From positions 75,517-139,516 of the forward strand of contig JADIYA010000014.1 of NCBI GenBank assembly GCA_016705545.1: 64,000 bases of DNA, given 5' to 3'. Of this stretch, positions 54,728-63,207 are shown piece by piece. A model generated the notes under the pieces. That model was not told the origin of the DNA. It searched no databases and saw only the letters and a list, made by a program, of their open reading frames with translations. This stretch comes from Flavobacteriales bacterium. GTDB taxonomy: Bacteria; Bacteroidota; Bacteroidia; Flavobacteriales_F; PHOS-HE28. How positions within the stretch are numbered: the stretch's first letter is position 1; every line of letters starts with the position of its first letter. A program made the translations under genes and the position numbers.

Positions 54728-57700
54728 CAGATGTCGAGGCTGAGCGAGAAATGGAACACCTGCGGCAGGGTCACCCCATCATCGATGCCCCAGGCCCAAT
54801 CGGCGCGCACGAAATAGCCGAGCAGGCGGGTGCGCAGGCCGAAGCCGTAGCTGGCGAGGATCGGCTCACGCGTGCTGTTGAGCGTGATGGTGAGCGGATT
54901 GCGGCTGATGACGAGGCGATTGAAGCTGTTGTCGGCGGCGTAAGGGTCGCTGCCGGTCCACGCCGCGCCGATGTCCCCGAAGGCAGCCACTTGCAAGTGG
55001 TTGATGAAGTCGGACTTGATGGGACGGTTGAGCAGGTAGCGGAAGATGGGCACGCGCACCTCGTTATTGATCACGGCGAAGCTGGTGCCGTTGCGCGCGT
55101 TGTAGAAGAAGCCGCGCATGGGCGTGCTCAACGTCTGGAACTGGTAGTTCTGGGTGAAGTCGATGGGGATGCTGGGATCGAACTTGGCGAACATCCAATT
55201 GTCCACACCGCCCAGGAAGTGCAGGATCCGCGGCTCCCCAACGAAGTTGCGCCCGCGATGCGCGAGACCCAGATCAGGTCGCGGTGCAGCCGCATGGAAT
55301 GGCGCAAGTCGGTGCCGAGCACCTGCATGTCGCCCTTGCGCTCCGGATTCTGGTAGTATTCACCGAAGACCTTCAGCTTCCAGCCCGTCCACAGGTTGAG
55401 GCCGCGCGGCATGCTGCTATCATAGACCCATTCGAGCTTGGTGCCGGCCATGTGGTCCACATTGTTGGGCGTGGCCAGGCTGAGTGGATCGATGCTCTGC
55501 TGCACGAAGCGGTCGTGGCGGTACATGATCGAGGCGCGCAAGCTGGCCAGCTCGTTGAAGGGATAACTGAGCTGGTAGCGCACGTTGTGCGAATGCACCT
55601 TCACGATGCCCGCGCTGTTGATCCCTTGGAAGGCTTGCCGCTGGAAGGAGATGCGCTTATCGATTCGGTGCTTGAGGTTCTCGTAGGCGAGCAAGTAGTC
55701 GTTGTTGTTGAGGTCGAGGGCCAGGCGGAATCCGCCCACCACCCGGTGGTCCTCGAAGAGGTCGTGCGCGGCCATGCGCGTGAGTCCGCTTAGGCCTGGA
55801 TTGATGCCGGCCTGGCCCGAGAAGGGCTGGTAGAACTGGTTGCTGTAGCTATTGTCCACCTGCGTCACCACACGGTCGATGGTGAAGTTGAGGTTGTAAT
55901 TGCGCTGCTCAGGGTAAACGAACGGCTGCCGCGCGCTATCCGCTTGGGCTTCTACCGGACGGGGCCTCGCTTGCGTTTGGGCTTGATTAGGCTGTGTCGC
56001 CCCGGGCTTCTCGTCGCTGAACACATAGCGGCGCACATCGAAACCGCCTTCGCCCGCTCCGCGCGGATGCTGAGGTGGCACCTTGACGACGTTGCCTGAA
56101 TCCTCGCTGACCACGTCCTGCACCGGTGCGCCAGGATTGGCTGGAGCAGCAGGAGGAAGGCCCAATGCACCCGTCGGACCAGCATCGGTGGTTCGGCCTT
56201 GATAGAAGCGGTAGCGACCGCCGCGCAGTTGCAGCGCGGTGTATCGGCCGCGATCGCTGCGCACATGGTGCTCGAGCAGGCCGCGCTTCAGGTCGGTTAG
56301 CCGATCCTCCACGGTGAAAAAGCGGTAATGCACCGTGGTATCGATGAAGCTGATAGTGCTGTCGTAACGCACGCTGAATCGATTGGCCACGCCATCGAGA
56401 TCACTGAGGAAGGTGTATCCGATGCTATCGAGCTGGAACGGTTGCGCCTCGCTAAGGTCCGGTGTGTCAGTAAGGCGGGTGAGCACCCTTCCGCGGCGCT
56501 CGAGGTCGAGCAGGAAGATGTCCTTGTGGCCGCGCTGGGCTACGATGTCCTTCATCACGCGCAGGGTATCGTCCGTACGGTCGCTGCTGAAGATCACGCG
56601 GCGCCCGCCATCCACGAAGCGCGGTTCCAGGTCGTCCCACGGATCATCGGTCAGCGGATCGCTGCGATTGGCCAGCACGTTGAAGAGGTAGAGGTCCGTA
56701 CGGCCCTCGCGCACGCCACTGAGCACCATGGTGCGGCCATCGGGCGCATAATCCATGCTCAGCACTTTCTCCAGCATCAGCATGTCGCGTTCGCTTGTCT
56801 TGCGGTCGTCAAGGGTGTAGGTGCGGAAGCGCAATTCGCCCTTTCGCTCCACCACGTAGCTCAGGGCCTTGCTGCTGGGATGCCAGGCCAGCACCGGATA
56901 GCTGCGGTCGATGATCCGGTCGATCTTCTTCTCGCCCTTGATGATCCGGCGCGTCTTGCCTGTGGCGGTCTCCCGGATCCAAACCTTGTATTGGCCAAGC
57001 TCATTGCTGGTCCACGCGAGCCAGCGGCCATCGGGGCTCTGCTGGAACTGCGCATAATGGCGCTGCCGCTTGGTCTTGATCGGCAGCGGCTCAAGGCTGA
57101 ATTCCTGGCGGTAGCGGTCCTCCTCGCCGAAACGGCTACGGTAATGCTCGAGGCATTCGGCAAGAAGGGTCTTGAGCGATACGCCGAGCACGTAGAGGAA
57201 ACCGCTCTCGGCGTTGCGGCTCACGCGGGTCATGTATAGGATGTTGGGGATCACGGCCGGACCGTACACCTCGGCCACGTAGCGCCAGAGCATGTGACCG
57301 GCCATGCGCGCATCCTCGCCCTCGAGGCGATTGAAGCGATCGTAGCGCCCGCTCATCACGGCATCGCGCACGCGGTTGGCGGTGGCCGCATCCCAACGGC
57401 GGCCGTGATAGCTGATGATGCCCTGCGTGTACCATTCGGGAAGGGAAAGGAAAGTGCTGCTGCGCAGGATCTCCCGCCAGTTGCCGCCGAACATCATCTG
57501 ATCGATGATCACGTGCGCGATGCCCGATCGGATCTGCTGATCGAGCAGGGCATGGTCGCCCTCGAAATACACGAAGATCTTGGTGCCCACGATGCGCGTG
57601 AGCCCGCCGATGTTGGTCTGGTCGGTCATGCCTTCAAGACCGATGTTGCTCTGGCGGAAATCGGTGAGCGAGTTGTATACGATGAACTGCAGGCGCTCGT

Positions 57701-57950
57701 CGATCGAGAAATCAAAGGCGGTCTGCAGCTCGCTCAGGTGCCGCTTCGCTGCCTGCGCCGTGAAGCGCGCCAGATCACGGCCCTCGGTGTAGAAATACAC
57801 CTCCATGCCCTGGAAGCGGTACTGCTGCCAGAAGAACTCCTGGTATTGCACCCGGTTCTTGCCGTACTCCTGCTGCGTGCCCTGATAGAATTGAGTGCGC
57901 GCGCCGGTCGGCAGCAAGGCCAGAAGGAGGAGGGCAATGACGCTTCGCAC
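54727..57950 (-). CDS. Outer-membrane propeller/barrel protein with peptidase-like N-terminus; frameshifted
   Basis: About 1,074 residues from GTG 57950, which begins VRSVIALLLLALLPTGAR (signal peptide) and lies 18 bases after a -7 box. Region 1 (to about residue 300) resembles a gluzincin peptidase-MA fold, but the HExxH site reads SGIAHVIIDQM and is probably inactive. Region 2 is a WD40/PD40-like beta-propeller, with repeats such as QSPDGRWLAWTS, YAPDGRTMVLSG and VIFSSDRTDD. A Pro/Ala/Gln-rich linker leads to a C-terminal beta-barrel (YLLAYENLKHRIDKR; FHFSLSLDI). The frame breaks at the end of RIAGA; one missing base near 55249-55251 would give NFVGEPRILHFLGGVDNW. This architecture is conserved in Bacteroidota; its role is unknown. 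Confidence 0.75.
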
Positions 57951-57968
57951 GTGGATCGAACGGGCGGC

Positions 57969-57976
57969 TGAAGGTA
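57969..57976 (-). promoter_or_regulatory. Putative -7 box (TACCTTCA)
   Basis: Near-match to TAnnTT[T/C]G on the minus strand, 18 bases before GTG 57950, and evidence for that start. It also lies in the divergent gap toward the hydrolase gene at 58045. Confidence 0.4.
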
Positions 57977-58044
57977 GCACCTTTGCACGCCTCGGCCCGT
58001 CCGCTCCTTGTCGCAGGTCCCCCGCGCCACCGCCCCATCTTCCG

Positions 58045-58680
58045 ATGCTCAAAGTCGAGTCGTTCAGCTTCAATCCGTTCCAAGAGAACAGCTACGTCAT
58101 CCACGATGGGGAACGCGCCATCCTCATCGACCCCGGATGCTGTAACACAGCCGAGGAGCGGGAGCTGGATGATTGGCTCTCAGTGAACAACCTCACCCCC
58201 GAGCGCCTGATCCTCACCCACGCGCACATCGACCACGTGCTAGGCTGCGCATGGGCGCATGACCGCTTCGGACTGCTGCCCGAACTTCACATGGCCGACC
58301 TGCAGCTGCTGCGCAATGCCCCGCGCCAGGGCCAGCTCTATGGCGTGCCCTGCCCGCCCTCACCCGACCCGGCGCGCTTTATCGAAGAGGGCGACCGGAT
58401 CCGCTTGGGCAGCGATGACCTGCGCGTGCTCTTCGTGCCGGGCCATTCACCGGGGCACGTCGCGCTTCATGCCGAGGCCGAACGCTTCGTGATCGCCGGC
58501 GATGCGCTCTTCCAAGGGAGCATCGGGCGCACCGACCTGCCCGGCGGCGACTACGACACGCTCATCCGCAGCATCAAGGAGCAATTGCTCGTCCTCGACG
58601 ACGATGTGGTGGTGCATTCAGGACATGGTCCGGACACCACGATCGGCAGGGAGCGAAGGATGAATCCATTCTTGCGGTAA
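58045..58680 (+). CDS. Metallo-beta-lactamase-fold hydrolase, glyoxalase II-like
   Basis: 211 residues from ATG 58045. Zinc hydrolase of the YcbL/glyoxalase II type. Metal ligands: LTHAHIDHVLG (HxHxDH), PGHSPGHVAL, GDALFQGSIGRTDLPGGD (bridging Asp), and a final His in VHSGHGPDTTIG. The N-terminal FNPFQENSYVIHDGERAILIDPG is typical. Small size and the GRTDLPGGD block match the one-domain bacterial thioesterase-type members; the physiological thioester is not evident. Divergent from the frameshifted barrel gene. Confidence 0.88.
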   Translation: MLKVESFSFNPFQENSYVIHDGERAILIDPGCCNTAEERELDDWLSVNNLTPERLILTHAHIDHVLGCAWAHDRFGLLPELHMADLQLLRNAPRQGQLYGVPCPPSPDPARFIEEGDRIRLGSDDLRVLFVPGHSPGHVALHAEAERFVIAGDALFQGSIGRTDLPGGDYDTLIRSIKEQLLVLDDDVVVHSGHGPDTTIGRERRMNPFLR

Positions 58681-58716
58681 ACGAGCGGTGGCGGCGAGTT
58701 CCAACTTGCCGCTCGT
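58681..58716. repeat. Small inverted repeat between convergent genes
   Basis: ACGAGCGG (58681-58688) and CCGCTCGT (58709-58716) are perfect inverted copies, and similar GC-rich words (CTTGCCGCTCG, GCTTGCCGCTG) repeat to 58739. Possibly a bidirectional terminator or repeat relic. Confidence 0.35.
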
Positions 58717-58739
58717 CAACTCGCTGCTTGCCGCTGCAA

Positions 58740-59588
58740 CTAGGGGTGATAGCTATCCGGCTTGTACACCTTCCGTCCGCGCTCGAGCTCGTTGTGCTTG
58801 ATGGGCGGCGGGCAATCGAAACCGTTGCGGGCGCGCAGGAAGAGGAAGCGCACGCTGAGGATGAGCGGGCGGTACCTGCTGCTGAACCATTGCAACTGGC
58901 CGAAGCCCTGGTCCTGCGGCACCACACTGAAGAAGGGCGTCTCGATGGCGGGGATCACAAGCATGCGGCCGGTGACCTTGAAGCCATAGCCCACCTTCAC
59001 ATGCGCTTGGGCGATCACATCGGGCGGGAAGGCGTGCTTGTTCAGGAAGGCATCGCCGGTGTGCGAATACTCGCTGCCCAAGCGCAAGTCGGCATTCGCG
59101 CCAAGGCTCAACTGAACGAACTGATAATCGTCCGTAGGGAAGAACTTGTTCGCGTTGAAGGCAAGGGTGAGCAGCCGCTCCGCGAAGTAGCCTTCTCCGA
59201 CGAGTGGCGCCACGGTATCGCCGCGCAGCAGAGTTCCGGTATAGCTCTCCGCGCCCCGGAAGTTCTTGTAGGCCACACCGAGGTCGAGGTAGTCGATGAT
59301 CACCGGATCGCGCGTGTACCACGTGGCGCCTGCTTCGAGGTAGAGGCCCAGCTTGCCGCTCGGATCGTAGGTGGCCAAGTAGCGAAGGCTGTCATTCCGG
59401 AAGACCTCCTCCTCTGTGTTCTTGAAGCGAGGCAACGTGTACGTGATGCCCGGCCCCACGAACCAGCCGATGCGCTTGGCCTGGCCATTGAGCGGGATGA
59501 GGTCCGGGCGGCGGCGGCTCATGGGCTGGGCGAGCAGCTCCAGCACAGTGGCCTGTGATAGCAGGATGAGGAGCGCGATGCGAAGCAT
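58740..59588 (-). CDS. Exported beta-barrel-like protein of unknown function
   Basis: 282 residues from ATG 59588 (ATG 59612 is a second candidate). Signal peptide LRIALLILLSQATVLELLAQ. The mature region alternates hydrophobic strands with turns (GWFVGPGITYTLPRF; KLGLYLEAGATWYT; YLDLGVAYKNF; RPLILSVRFLFLRAR), the pattern of a small outer-membrane barrel. The last 25 residues are polar (IKHNELERGRKVYK), so the usual C-terminal aromatic strand end is absent. A CACTTTCG at 59635-59642 on this strand may be its -7 box. It is the last gene of the minus-strand run; 85 bases separate it from kmo. Confidence 0.6.
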   Translation of the reverse strand: MLRIALLILLSQATVLELLAQPMSRRRPDLIPLNGQAKRIGWFVGPGITYTLPRFKNTEEEVFRNDSLRYLATYDPSGKLGLYLEAGATWYTRDPVIIDYLDLGVAYKNFRGAESYTGTLLRGDTVAPLVGEGYFAERLLTLAFNANKFFPTDDYQFVQLSLGANADLRLGSEYSHTGDAFLNKHAFPPDVIAQAHVKVGYGFKVTGRMLVIPAIETPFFSVVPQDQGFGQLQWFSSRYRPLILSVRFLFLRARNGFDCPPPIKHNELERGRKVYKPDSYHP

Positions 59589-59673
59589 GGACGAAGGTGG
59601 CACGGTGCGCATGCGAAGAACGCGCGCTGATGGGCGAAAGTGTGAACGTGGGGGTGTGGGGAGCCAATGGCCT

Positions 59674-61017
59674 TCAGACAGCTCCCAACAACCCCAGCGC
59701 CATCCGCTCCACCTCCTCGCTCTCCCATTTCTCCTCGATGCCCGGCATCGCCAGCACCTGCTCCATGATGCGATCATGTCGTAGGCCTTCATCCCATGCT
59801 GTCTTGTAGCCGATGTCGCTGAACTTCACTTGGCTGTAGAGCGGCAGCCACTTGTCCGGATGCTTCGCTTGCAGGCGGCCTTCGATCTTCTTGCGCAGGA
59901 TGAAGCGCGGGTCGGCCACCAGGTCGCGCATCTCCACGAAGTTGCGCAGCGAGAGGTCGGCGATGGCGTCCCCGTTGGGCTTGCGGGCCTTGTGGTAAGC
60001 GTCGAGAACGGTCCCCCAGTTGTCGTCGCCGTGCTGGTTGAGCAGGTCGTTGAGCACCTTGCAATCCTCGTAGCCGGCGTTCATGCCTTCGCCATAGAAG
60101 GGCACGATGGCGTGCGCGGCATCGCCGATCAGCGCCACCTTGTCCTTGTAGGTCCAAGGCGAGCAGCGGATGATGGCCAGATTGCTCTGCGGGTTGCGGA
60201 AGTACTGCTCGGCGAGATCGGGCAGCATGGGGATGGCATCGCGGAAGTGTTCCTCGAAGAAGCGCTTCAGGTCGTCCTCGTCCTTGATGCGGTCGAAGGA
60301 GTATTCGCCCTCGTGCGGCATGAAGAGCGTCCCCGTGAATCCGCCATCGGTGTTGGCGAGGCCCATCATCATGAACCAGCGGCGCGGCCAGATGTGCAGG
60401 CAATGCGGGTCCATGCGCGGCGTGCCATCCGCATTCGGCGCGAAGGCGATCTCCTTGTAATCGTGCTCGATGTAGGTCTGGCTGAAGGTGAAGCGGTGCT
60501 TCATGAATTCCTGCCGCACCGCGCTGGGCGCGCCATCGCTACCGAAGACCACATCAGCAGACACAGCGCTCGCTTCGCCCGTGGCCTCGTTGTGGAAGGT
60601 GCAGGTGCCCGTCTCGAGATTCACGCTGGTGCAGCGGTGCTCGAAATGGAGCTTCACGTTGGGGAATTCCTCCGCTTCGCTGAGCATCACCTTGTTCAAC
60701 TCGCCGCGGCTCACGCTGTGGATGGCGCGCTCGTCGATGCTGTAGGGCAGTCGCGTGAGCTTGCCGTCGCGGTCGTGCGTCATGCGGGCATGCACGGGCA
60801 CCACGATGCGCTCAACGGCCCCATGCACACCGGCGGCCTTCAACGCGGTCCATCCGCGGTGGCTCACCACCAGGTTGATGCTTCGACCCGCATACACGTT
60901 GCTCTTGCGCGGATCGGCCCTCCGCTCGAACACGTTGACCTTGTGCCCGCGCTTGGCCAAGAATACGGCCAAGAGGCTGCCGACCAATCCGCCGCCGACG
61001 ATGGTGATGTTCTTCAT
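59674..61017 (-). CDS. kmo: Kynurenine 3-monooxygenase
   Basis: 447 residues from ATG 61017. FAD monooxygenase that hydroxylates L-kynurenine to 3-hydroxykynurenine. N-terminal VGGGLVGSLLAVFLAKRGH (FAD GxGxxG), VNVFERRADPR, GRSINLVVSHRG, ADVVFGSDGAPSAVR and the second FAD motif ALIGDAAHAIVPFYGEGMNAG, followed by the KMO-type FRNPQSNLAIIRCSPW region and an HKARKPNGDAIADL helix. The start overlaps the kynU stop by four bases, so the two enzymes are co-translated; together they take kynurenine to 3-hydroxyanthranilate. Tryptophan dioxygenase is not seen here. Confidence 0.95.
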   Translation of the reverse strand: MKNITIVGGGLVGSLLAVFLAKRGHKVNVFERRADPRKSNVYAGRSINLVVSHRGWTALKAAGVHGAVERIVVPVHARMTHDRDGKLTRLPYSIDERAIHSVSRGELNKVMLSEAEEFPNVKLHFEHRCTSVNLETGTCTFHNEATGEASAVSADVVFGSDGAPSAVRQEFMKHRFTFSQTYIEHDYKEIAFAPNADGTPRMDPHCLHIWPRRWFMMMGLANTDGGFTGTLFMPHEGEYSFDRIKDEDDLKRFFEEHFRDAIPMLPDLAEQYFRNPQSNLAIIRCSPWTYKDKVALIGDAAHAIVPFYGEGMNAGYEDCKVLNDLLNQHGDDNWGTVLDAYHKARKPNGDAIADLSLRNFVEMRDLVADPRFILRKKIEGRLQAKHPDKWLPLYSQVKFSDIGYKTAWDEGLRHDRIMEQVLAMPGIEEKWESEEVERMALGLLGAV

Positions 61018-62285
61018 GAAAGCGCCGCTTTGAAGATCTGTCCGAACCGCCACACGTCCTCGAACGAATTGTACATCGGCACCGGTGCGACTCGAATGAC
61101 ATTGGGCTCGCGCCAATCGGCCACCACGCCCTTCGCGCTGATGGCGTGGAACAGGTCCTTCCCCTTGCCGTGCGCCACGATGCTCAATTGGCAGCCGCGC
61201 TGCGCGATATCGCTCGGGGTGATGATCTCCAGATGCGCGCCAGCGCTCCTCGCGGCTTCGCCGATCACGAACGCCAAGTAGCCGGTGAGCCGTTCGCTCT
61301 TCATCCGCAGGTTCACGATGCCCGCGCGATCGAATTGCTCCAGCGCCGTGCGATGCACCGCCATGCTGAAGACCGGCGCATTGCTCACCTGCCACGCCTC
61401 AGCGGTATTCATGGGCTTGAAGGTGCGCTCCATCTTGAACCGCTCGTGCTTGTCGTGGCCCCACCAGCCAGCGAAAATCGGGAGGCCTTTGCCGTGAAGC
61501 GCTTCATGCACGAACGCGCCACCGACGCTGCCCGGACCGCTGTTCAGGTATTTGTAGGTGCACCATGCTGCGAAGTCAACGTTCCACTCGTGCAGCTTGA
61601 GGAACAAGTTGCCAGCAGCATGCGCGAGGTCATATCCAGCGTATGCACCAACAGCGTGAGCGGCCTTCGTTATCGCCGCCATATCGAAGGCTTGTCCCGT
61701 GTAGAAGTTGACGCCACCGAAGCAAACGAGCGCGAGTTCATCACCCAGATCATTGATGCGCCCGATGATGTCCTCGGAGCGCACCGTGTATTCACCGGCA
61801 CGCGGCTGCACTTCGATCAGGTCGGTATCGGGATCACCGCCGTGAAAAGCGATCTGTGATGCGAAGGCGTAGGTGTCGCTCGGGAAAGGGCGCTGCTCGG
61901 TGAGGATCTTCTTCCGGCTCCCTTTAGGCTGGTAGAAGCTCACCAAGAGGAAGTGCAGGTTGCTGGTGAGCTGGTTCATCACCACCACTTCGCTCTCCTT
62001 CGCGCCGACAAGTCGCGCTGTCATTGCAGTGAGTTCCTCGTGGTAGCTGTACCATGGGTGCTTGGCCTTCATGTGGCCTTCCACACCGAGCGTAGCCCAG
62101 TCATCAAGCTCTTGCTTCAGCGCGGCGGCTGCGCCTTTGGGCTGCAACCCGAGCGAGTTGCCGGTGAAGTAGATGACGGGCTGACCATCCTTCAGCGGGA
62201 AGTGGAACTCATCGCGGAAGGCGCGCAGCGGATCGGAAGCGTCCTGCGAGCGGGCGAAGTGGAGCGTGTTCTGGAAATCGTTCAT
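61014..62285 (-). CDS. kynU: Kynureninase
   Basis: 423 residues from ATG 62285. PLP enzyme that splits (3-hydroxy)kynurenine to (3-hydroxy)anthranilate and alanine, for tryptophan breakdown or NAD synthesis. Conserved: YFTGNSLGLQPKGA, HPWYSYHEELTAMTA-type start, VVVMNQLTSNLHFLL, FPSDTYAFASQI, AHAAGNLFLKLHEW, the Schiff-base lysine K245 in CTYKYLNSGPGS, AGWWGHDKHERF and an RxxxPLYN-like end (RVAPVPMYNSFED). Overlaps kmo by four bases. Confidence 0.95.
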   Translation of the reverse strand: MNDFQNTLHFARSQDASDPLRAFRDEFHFPLKDGQPVIYFTGNSLGLQPKGAAAALKQELDDWATLGVEGHMKAKHPWYSYHEELTAMTARLVGAKESEVVVMNQLTSNLHFLLVSFYQPKGSRKKILTEQRPFPSDTYAFASQIAFHGGDPDTDLIEVQPRAGEYTVRSEDIIGRINDLGDELALVCFGGVNFYTGQAFDMAAITKAAHAVGAYAGYDLAHAAGNLFLKLHEWNVDFAAWCTYKYLNSGPGSVGGAFVHEALHGKGLPIFAGWWGHDKHERFKMERTFKPMNTAEAWQVSNAPVFSMAVHRTALEQFDRAGIVNLRMKSERLTGYLAFVIGEAARSAGAHLEIITPSDIAQRGCQLSIVAHGKGKDLFHAISAKGVVADWREPNVIRVAPVPMYNSFEDVWRFGQIFKAALS

Positions 62286-62293
62286 GCAGGCTG

Positions 62294-62301
62294 CCAAATT
62301 A
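62294..62301 (-). promoter_or_regulatory. Possible -7 box for kynU-kmo (TAATTTGG)
   Basis: One mismatch to TAnnTT[T/C]G on the minus strand, eight bases before ATG 62285 in the 44-base gap after the UbiA-like gene. It would allow separate expression of kynU-kmo. Confidence 0.3.
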
Positions 62302-62329
62302 GGATCCGGTGCGCGGCTGCTGATGCATG

Positions 62330-63205
62330 TCAGAGCGTGCCGCCAAGCAGGGCCAGCAGGGGGATGAGGGCGATGGAAGCATCCAACAGGAGCCAATGGC
62401 ACCAATGACGCGAGGTCGTCGACCGCATGATCAGGAAGCCGGGCATGACAAGGCCGATGAGCGGAAGCACCAAGGACCAATCCGTTTCGGGCCGTGCATC
62501 GATGGACTGCGGGTAACCGGAAAATGACAGGCTCACCAAGAGCATCATCGTCAGCGGCATCAGCAACATCAGAGCGAGCACTCGCGCAGTGCCGGCCCCG
62601 AGCAGCTGCGGCAGTGTGCGAAGGCTGGTGGAATCAACTGCCGCATCGCGGCAATCGAAGGCGATGGCGATGGCCCAATAGAAACCGATGAAAACCGGGA
62701 TGAGGATCGGCTCCAAGTTGAACTTGTGGCTGGAGGAAGCCAGCAGCACCGTGCCAGCCGCCCACGCCCAGGCCACGACCAAGGATTTCAAGCCGGGCAC
62801 GGAGCGCAGGCCGATGGCCCGGCCACCCATGCGAAGCGGAGTGACATAGAGCAGCGCAGGCAGGATCACCGGCCACAGGTGGACAAGCACTTCAATCAAC
62901 TCATCAAGCAAGAGGATCAGCGCCAACAAGGCGCCCACCACTGCCATTGCGCCCATCGCTTTCGCATTGCTTCGGAACCAAACGAAAAGCGGCACCTCAT
63001 CCAGTGCATCATCCTTCGCCCGGATCAAACGCGCGACGCCATAAAAGGCCAACGTCGCGAAGAAGGCCGCCGCGCTTCGACTCCAAGAACCGCCTCCGAA
63101 CCACTCCTCACCGATCCACCATACTTGCAGTACAGCGCCCAGCGCCAGCACCACATGCCCATAGACCATGAACCGAAGCACCGGGTTCTTGATCTCGGGT
63201 TCCAT
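62330..63205 (-). CDS. UbiA-like prenyltransferase-family membrane protein
   Basis: 291 residues from ATG 63205 (a TTG two codons earlier overlaps the previous gene). About eight membrane helices. The second UbiA aspartate motif is kept as AFDCRDAAVD followed by STSLRTLPQLLG, the normal D-x3-D-x3-D then R-TLP arrangement. The first motif (ND-x3-D-x3-D) is not recognisable; RLIRAKDDALDE sits in its place. The acceptor and prenyl donor are unknown and full activity is doubtful. Two bases after the gene at 63208 and 44 before kynU. Confidence 0.55.
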   Translation of the reverse strand: MEPEIKNPVLRFMVYGHVVLALGAVLQVWWIGEEWFGGGSWSRSAAAFFATLAFYGVARLIRAKDDALDEVPLFVWFRSNAKAMGAMAVVGALLALILLLDELIEVLVHLWPVILPALLYVTPLRMGGRAIGLRSVPGLKSLVVAWAWAAGTVLLASSSHKFNLEPILIPVFIGFYWAIAIAFDCRDAAVDSTSLRTLPQLLGAGTARVLALMLLMPLTMMLLVSLSFSGYPQSIDARPETDWSLVLPLIGLVMPGFLIMRSTTSRHWCHWLLLDASIALIPLLALLGGTL

Positions 63206-63207
63206 GG

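Noticed and set aside
59830..61281. Plus-strand open frame opposite kmo and the kynU end
   Set aside because: No protein-family signal; the opposite strand is an unmistakable enzyme pair.
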